A stretch of DNA of 64,000 nucleotides from an uncultured Oleispira sp. (GTDB taxonomy: Bacteria; Pseudomonadota; Gammaproteobacteria; Pseudomonadales; Oceanobacteraceae): NCBI GenBank assembly GCA_913061415.1, contig CAJXUD010000002.1, positions 310,001 through 374,000 on the forward strand, written 5' to 3'. A model generated the notes under the pieces. It was not told the DNA's origin and did not search any database. It saw nothing but the letters and a program-made list of their open reading frames with translations. The position numbers and the translations under genes were made by a program. This document shows, piece after piece, positions 59,787 through 64,000 of the stretch; the stretch's first letter is position 1; each line of letters begins with the position of its first letter.

Positions 59787-60524
59787 ATGATGGACATGAA
59801 TTTTAATCAACACATCTCACAGCAGTTCAACGCAGATCTAGAAGGCATTCGTAATCAAATGCTTGCGATGGGCGGCTTAGTACAACGCCAAGTTGCTGAT
59901 TCAATCGAAGCTATTTGTAGTGGTGATACCAGCTCGGCCGATAAAATTATTCAGCGTGAAGATGACGTTGATGCAATGGAAGTGAAGATCGACCAAGAAT
60001 GTACGCACATTCTTGTTCGTCGCCAACCCGCCGCATCGGATTTACGCATGGTACTTGCGGTATCTCGAGTTGTACGTGACCTTGAGCGCATGGGTGATGA
60101 AGCGGCAAAAGTTGCGATTCACGCCCTTGAAGTGGCTAATGGTAACCAAGCGGCATCGAAAATGTGCAACCAGTCTATTCATCATATGGGTAACGCGGTT
60201 GTAAAAATGACGTCCGACGCGCTGGATGCATTTGCACGCCACGATGTTAAAGGCGCTATTGAAGTGGTGCGCAGTGATAAAATGGTTGATGAACAGTATG
60301 CATCAGCGATTCGCGAACTCAGCACTTATATGATGGAAGATCCTCGCTCTATTGGCCAAGCCATTAATATTCTTTGGATCTTACGCGCCATTGAGCGTAT
60401 TGGCGATCATGCTCGTAATATAAGTGAGCAGGTAATCTACCTAGTAAGTGGTACAGATGTACGTCACAGCTCTCTTTCTGAAATGGAAGAGCAAGCCCAG
60501 TCTGACCTACCTGACAATACTTAA
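59787..60524 (+). CDS. phoU: phosphate signalling protein PhoU
   Basis: A 245-residue all-helical protein of two PhoU repeats, each with an acidic metal-binding pattern near ExxxxD (VRDLERMGDEAAKVA and RAIERIGDHARNISEQ). PhoU links Pst status to PhoR and prevents Pho induction in phosphate excess. It closes the pstSCAB-phoU operon; AAGGATAAA lies before the ATG and a terminator follows. Confidence 0.96.
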   Translation: MMDMNFNQHISQQFNADLEGIRNQMLAMGGLVQRQVADSIEAICSGDTSSADKIIQREDDVDAMEVKIDQECTHILVRRQPAASDLRMVLAVSRVVRDLERMGDEAAKVAIHALEVANGNQAASKMCNQSIHHMGNAVVKMTSDALDAFARHDVKGAIEVVRSDKMVDEQYASAIRELSTYMMEDPRSIGQAINILWILRAIERIGDHARNISEQVIYLVSGTDVRHSSLSEMEEQAQSDLPDNT

Positions 60525-60575
60525 GTACTCGTTAATGTATGGGTGATTAAATTCACTCATACATATTATTAGTTT

Positions 60576-60599
60576 AAAGCCCACTTAAGTGGGCTTTTT
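60576..60599 (+). terminator. rho-independent terminator after phoU
   Basis: AAAGCCCACTTAAGTGGGCTTTTT: a perfect GC-rich palindrome followed by T residues, 52 bp after the phoU stop. Confidence 0.92.
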
Positions 60600-60708
60600 A
60601 ATGTCTAAAATAGTACTCAAAGTCATAATTGGTCCTTATAAATTTTTGGCTAAATTTAGAATAATGATCTATAAAAAATTGATATTGATTTAAATATTTG
60701 AAATATTA

Positions 60709-60733
60709 CTGTCATATCGTCATATTTCTGTAA
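60709..60733 (+). promoter_or_regulatory. overlapping Pho boxes upstream of the porin gene
   Basis: CTGTCAT at 60709-60715 starts one site, and CGTCAT-ATTT-CTGTAAC (to 60733) gives a second that matches the box before pstS in its last 11 bases. They lie 80 bp before the porin gene, suggesting PhoB control. Confidence 0.8.
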
Positions 60734-60813
60734 CATTTATAAAACATAATCAACTCGAAATTTAAAACAACATTAAATATAGCTTTATACAAAACAACGA
60801 ACAGGATATTAAA

Positions 60814-61743
60814 ATGAAAAAGACAGCACTTTCTTTAGCCATTGCAGCAGTATTGCCAACTTTCGCCAATGCAGAAAAAGTTGAAGTTGAAATGCCTGAG
60901 TTTTACGGCAAGGTCAATGTATCTGTACAGAATACTCAAGAAGAAGGTAAAGGCAGTATTTCTGAACTTGTTTCTAATGCTTCTCGCTTAGGTGTTAAAG
61001 GTAAGATCGAACTGAAGCATGGTCTAGAAGGTATCTACAAGCTTGAATATGAAACTCAGGTTGATGACGGCGACAAAAGTGGCCAAACATTTGCTCAGCG
61101 AAATATTTTTGCTGGCATCAAAGGTGGTTTTGGTCAGGTTATCGTAGGTAAGTTCGATACTCCATTTAAGAAAGCACAGAGCAAAATCGACCTTTTCAAC
61201 GATCTTGAAGGCGACATCAAAAGCGTAATTTCTTCACACGACAATCGCAAATCAAACACTATTCAATATAGCACGCCTAAGATGTCTGGCTTAGTGGCAA
61301 CAGTGGCCCACATTGCTTCTGAAGTTGAAACAGTAAACGACGGTACTTCAAGCTCGTTAACGTTCTCTCAAAAGAATATTTACGCAGCCATTGCTTATGA
61401 TACTGATGTAGAAGCAGATACCGATGCATTACGTCTTGTTGCTCAGTATTCTGTATCAGATTTCACATTCGGTGCTTTATGGGAACAAGATAATACTGCA
61501 GGTTCTGATAACGACAAAGAAGGTTGGGTTTACTCAGCTGCTTATAAGTTAAATTCAGATGTTAAATTGAAAGCTCAGTATGGCGAATCTGACATTGTGA
61601 AAGATAACGCTGAAACTTACAGCCTAGGTGCTGATTATAAGTTGGGTAAAGGTGCTAAAGCTTACGCATTTGTAACTGACGAAACGTATGATGAAAACAA
61701 AAGCAACCAGTATTACGGTGTTGGCTTAGAATATAAATTCTAA
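60814..61743 (+). CDS. outer-membrane porin, phosphate-starvation-linked
   Basis: A 309-residue general porin with a signal peptide (cleavage near ANA-EK). Alternating beta strands are typical of 16-stranded porins (FYGKVNVSVQNTQ, RLGVKGKIEL, NIFAGIKGGFGQVIVGKFDTPFKKA) and the chain ends in YKF, the outer-membrane assembly signal with C-terminal Phe. Pho boxes upstream and the pst/phoBR context suggest that it admits phosphate or phosphate esters, but it is not an obvious OprP homologue. An AGGA ribosome-binding site precedes the ATG. Confidence 0.85.
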   Translation: MKKTALSLAIAAVLPTFANAEKVEVEMPEFYGKVNVSVQNTQEEGKGSISELVSNASRLGVKGKIELKHGLEGIYKLEYETQVDDGDKSGQTFAQRNIFAGIKGGFGQVIVGKFDTPFKKAQSKIDLFNDLEGDIKSVISSHDNRKSNTIQYSTPKMSGLVATVAHIASEVETVNDGTSSSLTFSQKNIYAAIAYDTDVEADTDALRLVAQYSVSDFTFGALWEQDNTAGSDNDKEGWVYSAAYKLNSDVKLKAQYGESDIVKDNAETYSLGADYKLGKGAKAYAFVTDETYDENKSNQYYGVGLEYKF

Positions 61744-61770
61744 TTCAGATACAAACTGTTAGCTAAATCA

Positions 61771-61808
61771 AAAAACGCCTCTAGTTGAAAAACCAGAGGC
61801 GTTTTTTT
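61771..61808 (+). terminator. rho-independent terminator after the porin gene
   Basis: AACGCCTCT and AGAGGCGTT arms with a T7 tract follow the porin stop by 28 bp. The A-run on the left arm allows it to work for the converging phoR transcript as well. Confidence 0.9.
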
Positions 61809-61891
61809 GTGCCTAAATTAATGATATGCATTAATGGCCTAAATTAATGTCCTAAAGTTCATACTGTTGATGCTTTAAATTATCTAAAGAG

Positions 61892-63253
61892 TCAAACACT
61901 GCCTTTCATACGAATGCGTTCATTAGGTATTACAAAACTAAATCGACTTCCTTCTCCTAGGACCGATTCAATTTTGAGCTGAGCATCATGATGATCAAGT
62001 GCATGACGCACAATCGCAAGACCTAATCCAGACCCCCCTACGGTCGACTCCCTTGATTCATCAATACGATAAAAACGTTCTGTCAGACGAGACAGATGAT
62101 TAGATGCAATACCTTCTCCTTGATCTGTCACTGCAATTTCAAGCCCTTCATCTAGGGTATCAATGGTCACTTTAACCTCTGCCGCCAGCCCCTCTTTATG
62201 CCCGTATTTAATGGCGTTGGTAATCAAGTTGATCAGTACTGAACTGAACTCTTCAGAAAAACCAAGAATTTCTATACCAGAAACGCAATCGCAGCTTAGA
62301 GTGGCTTCTGGAAACTTCTCGCCTGTTAGCGACGTCGGTCTATATGCCCGCAACTGATCAACACTGATTGCACATAAAGATTGTAATTCAAACCAGTCAT
62401 TACCGATTCCTGCATTATCACTTTCTAGCTTTGATAAATGCAATAAGTCATTAACGAGGCTTTTCATGCGCTCATTTTGGGTACTCATTTGCTTAATAGC
62501 ACGACTGATCCCTGGGTTTAGATCTGCATCTTCTAGCATTTCTAAATAGCCATTAATCACGGTTAGCGGCGTGCGTAATTCATGTGAAACATCTGCAATA
62601 AAGGTTTGCCGCATTTTTTCGACACGCTGTCGTTCTGTCACATCTCTGACCACAATAACTTTCTGATCAATGCCAAATTGAGCGACTTGTATTTGTACCG
62701 TAATATTTGAACGATGAGGGCTTTCTAGCTCAATAACATCGCTATAATCCGCTTGTTTAAAATAGCTAACAAAACGAGGAGCACGTATCAAGTTGGTAAT
62801 GTGCTGCCCCATATCCGTATCGGCTCTTAAGCCCAATAGATGACAAGACGCTCGGTTAAACGACGTCATGCATCCCGCTTGATTAACAATAAGAACACCA
62901 TCTTTTAATGATTCAATACCTTCTGCGATACGCTTAAGCTGCTTACCTTGCTTATCAATTTTTTTATTTAACGAACGCTCTCGTCGAACTAGAATGTCGA
63001 CACTATAGCCAACTAAACCGCCGTCTTGTGGTGCTGACCCTTGGTTATTGCTCCAGCGGTAAAGTTCATTTAATCGTTTTAACATCAACACTTGCGAAAC
63101 GATCAACCCCAGAAAGGCACCCCAGAAAGGTTGCTCAAATGACATGCCTGTGGCCGTTGCCAAGGCAACAATTATTACGATGCGTAAAAGCTCACGCTGC
63201 CAAGCTATTTGTTGCAAAATTTTATTCCCAGTGTTTTGTGAATAGACAAACAC
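61892..63253 (-). CDS. phoR: phosphate regulon sensor histidine kinase
   Basis: A 453-residue kinase. Two close N-terminal hydrophobic stretches (~24-60) anchor it without a large periplasmic domain, as in PhoR. A PAS domain (~105-190, GIESLKDGVLIVNQAGCMTSFNRASC) precedes HisKA (FIADVSHELRTPLTVINGYLE) and HATPase (DQGEGI, GGSGLGLAIVRHAL). The start is GTG 63253; a TTG at 63217 with GGGA upstream is possible. phoB lies 30 bp upstream. Confidence 0.94.
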   Translation of the reverse strand: MFVYSQNTGNKILQQIAWQRELLRIVIIVALATATGMSFEQPFWGAFLGLIVSQVLMLKRLNELYRWSNNQGSAPQDGGLVGYSVDILVRRERSLNKKIDKQGKQLKRIAEGIESLKDGVLIVNQAGCMTSFNRASCHLLGLRADTDMGQHITNLIRAPRFVSYFKQADYSDVIELESPHRSNITVQIQVAQFGIDQKVIVVRDVTERQRVEKMRQTFIADVSHELRTPLTVINGYLEMLEDADLNPGISRAIKQMSTQNERMKSLVNDLLHLSKLESDNAGIGNDWFELQSLCAISVDQLRAYRPTSLTGEKFPEATLSCDCVSGIEILGFSEEFSSVLINLITNAIKYGHKEGLAAEVKVTIDTLDEGLEIAVTDQGEGIASNHLSRLTERFYRIDESRESTVGGSGLGLAIVRHALDHHDAQLKIESVLGEGSRFSFVIPNERIRMKGSV

Positions 63254-63282
63254 GACTCTGATTTAAGGTTTGAATTAAGGTC

Positions 63283-64000
63283 TTATTTAACGGCGTCAGA
63301 ATGATTAACATTAGATTGAACAACGTCAGACTTAAAGTCTTTCGAGGAGAATAGATAACCCGCACCACGGACGGTTTGTATCAAGGCATCATGATCTAAA
63401 ATTGAAATATTTTTACGTAAACGACGAATGTGTACATCCACGGTTCTATCTTCAACATGTACATTACCACCCCAAACACGGTCGAGTAATTGTTCGCGAG
63501 AGTATACGCGGTCGGGGTGTAACATGAAAAATTCTAGTAGACGGAACTCTATAGGACCTAAATTAATCGCTTCTTGCGCAATACTGACTTTTTTGGCTGA
63601 ACGATCTAATACAAGTTTACCTGCTGTTAATCCGTCAGCCTCTGTATCAGGATTACCACGACGTAATACGGCTTTTATACGAGCGATTAATTCTCGCGGT
63701 GAGAAAGGCTTAACCACATAATCATCGACCCCGGCATTGAAGCCATTAATTTTATCGTCTTCATCCGATTTTGCTGTTAATAAAATAATGGGGATTTCTG
63801 CAGTACTTGCGTCCCGCTTTAAGCGTTTGGTTAATTCGATACCCGACATCATCGGCATCATCCAATCGGCAAGAATAAGGTCAGGTCTTTCATCGAGTAC
63901 CATTTGATGGGCAAGCTCACCATTAGCCGCTCTTTTAGCCTGATAGCCTGCCATTTCTAAACTGGTGATGATCATGTCGGCAATGGCTTGTTCATCTTCT
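63283..64000 (-). CDS. phoB: phosphate regulon response regulator (5' end beyond window)
   Basis: The C-terminal ~238 residues of PhoB. The frame continues to the window edge as EDEQAIADMIITSLE, corresponding to the start of the receiver domain, so only the first ~10 residues are missing. The phosphorylated Asp lies in LILADWMMPMMSG; VKPFSPRELIARIKAVLRR closes the receiver. The OmpR-type winged helix (~140-225) has SREQLLDRVWGGNVHVEDRTVDVHIRRLRK. It binds the Pho boxes before pstS and the porin gene. Confidence 0.97.
   Translation of the reverse strand, partial: EDEQAIADMIITSLEMAGYQAKRAANGELAHQMVLDERPDLILADWMMPMMSGIELTKRLKRDASTAEIPIILLTAKSDEDDKINGFNAGVDDYVVKPFSPRELIARIKAVLRRGNPDTEADGLTAGKLVLDRSAKKVSIAQEAINLGPIEFRLLEFFMLHPDRVYSREQLLDRVWGGNVHVEDRTVDVHIRRLRKNISILDHDALIQTVRGAGYLFSSKDFKSDVVQSNVNHSDAVK

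Overview
The window is chromosomal DNA from a moderately AT-rich gammaproteobacterium. The gene content (a membrane diiron hydrocarbon hydroxylase with its ferredoxin reductase, the glucosylglycerate compatible-solute pathway, a Pst/Pho region with a PhoB-linked porin, a norR/hmp locus laid out as in Pseudomonas fhpR/fhp/ppyR) suggests a marine, possibly hydrocarbon-degrading Oceanospirillales relative of the Oleispira/Thalassolituus/Bermanella type. That placement is an inference from gene content. I see no rRNA, tRNA, CRISPR array, prophage, integrase or insertion sequence.

Layout. 0.2-4.8 kb: HPP membrane protein, MaoC-type dehydratase, and a MocR regulator divergent from an EamA transporter with three copies of a candidate operator between them. 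4.9-8.3 kb: XylM/AlkB-type hydroxylase and XylA-type reductase (-), divergent from an AraC regulator (+), with three 21-bp-spaced repeats between. 8.4-12.7 kb: topB and yejK/ndpA flanking a gene-poor 0.8 kb stretch with DnaA boxes and two inverted 23-bp elements, then two small unknown genes. 13.0-16.1 kb: a PAS/sigma-54 activator and ccoG, with a 12-bp palindrome and a sigma-54 promoter between them. 16.2-18.7 kb: a periplasmic binding protein and a sensor kinase. 19.0-20.3 kb: two complementary bacterioferritin subunits and bfd. 21.0-23.7 kb: modABC. 23.9-29.6 kb: flavoenzyme/reductase pair, TetR, ODP-like diiron protein with an MCP-like coiled-coil partner, and a P460-like c-type cytochrome. 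29.7-34.8 kb: CusBA-type metal efflux and a Cys/Met-rich exported protein. 35.0-38.5 kb: NO detoxification (hmp, ppyR-like gene, norR) with a nearly complete NorR/sigma-54 promoter.

38.6-49.6 kb: a type IV pilin-like gene that seems to start at ATT, then a minus-strand block reading yjfI (DUF2170), pspA, a YqiJ-like gene, a flotillin/YqiK gene, a 1809-residue AAA+ protein and a zinc-ribbon protein. An array of three palindromic sites at exact 22-bp spacing precedes the block. This is the best candidate for an incompletely described system: a PspA (ESCRT-III-superfamily)/flotillin/AAA+ membrane-stress module.

49.8-54.8 kb: a four-gene operon that appears to encode both synthesis and phosphorolytic recycling of glucosylglycerate. 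55.0-64.0 kb: the phosphate regulon, pstSCAB-phoU, a porin and phoBR, with Pho boxes before pstS and before the porin; phoB runs off the right edge.

A further theme is the number of short in-phase tandem duplications (12 or 15 bp, 2-6 copies), both in genes and between them.
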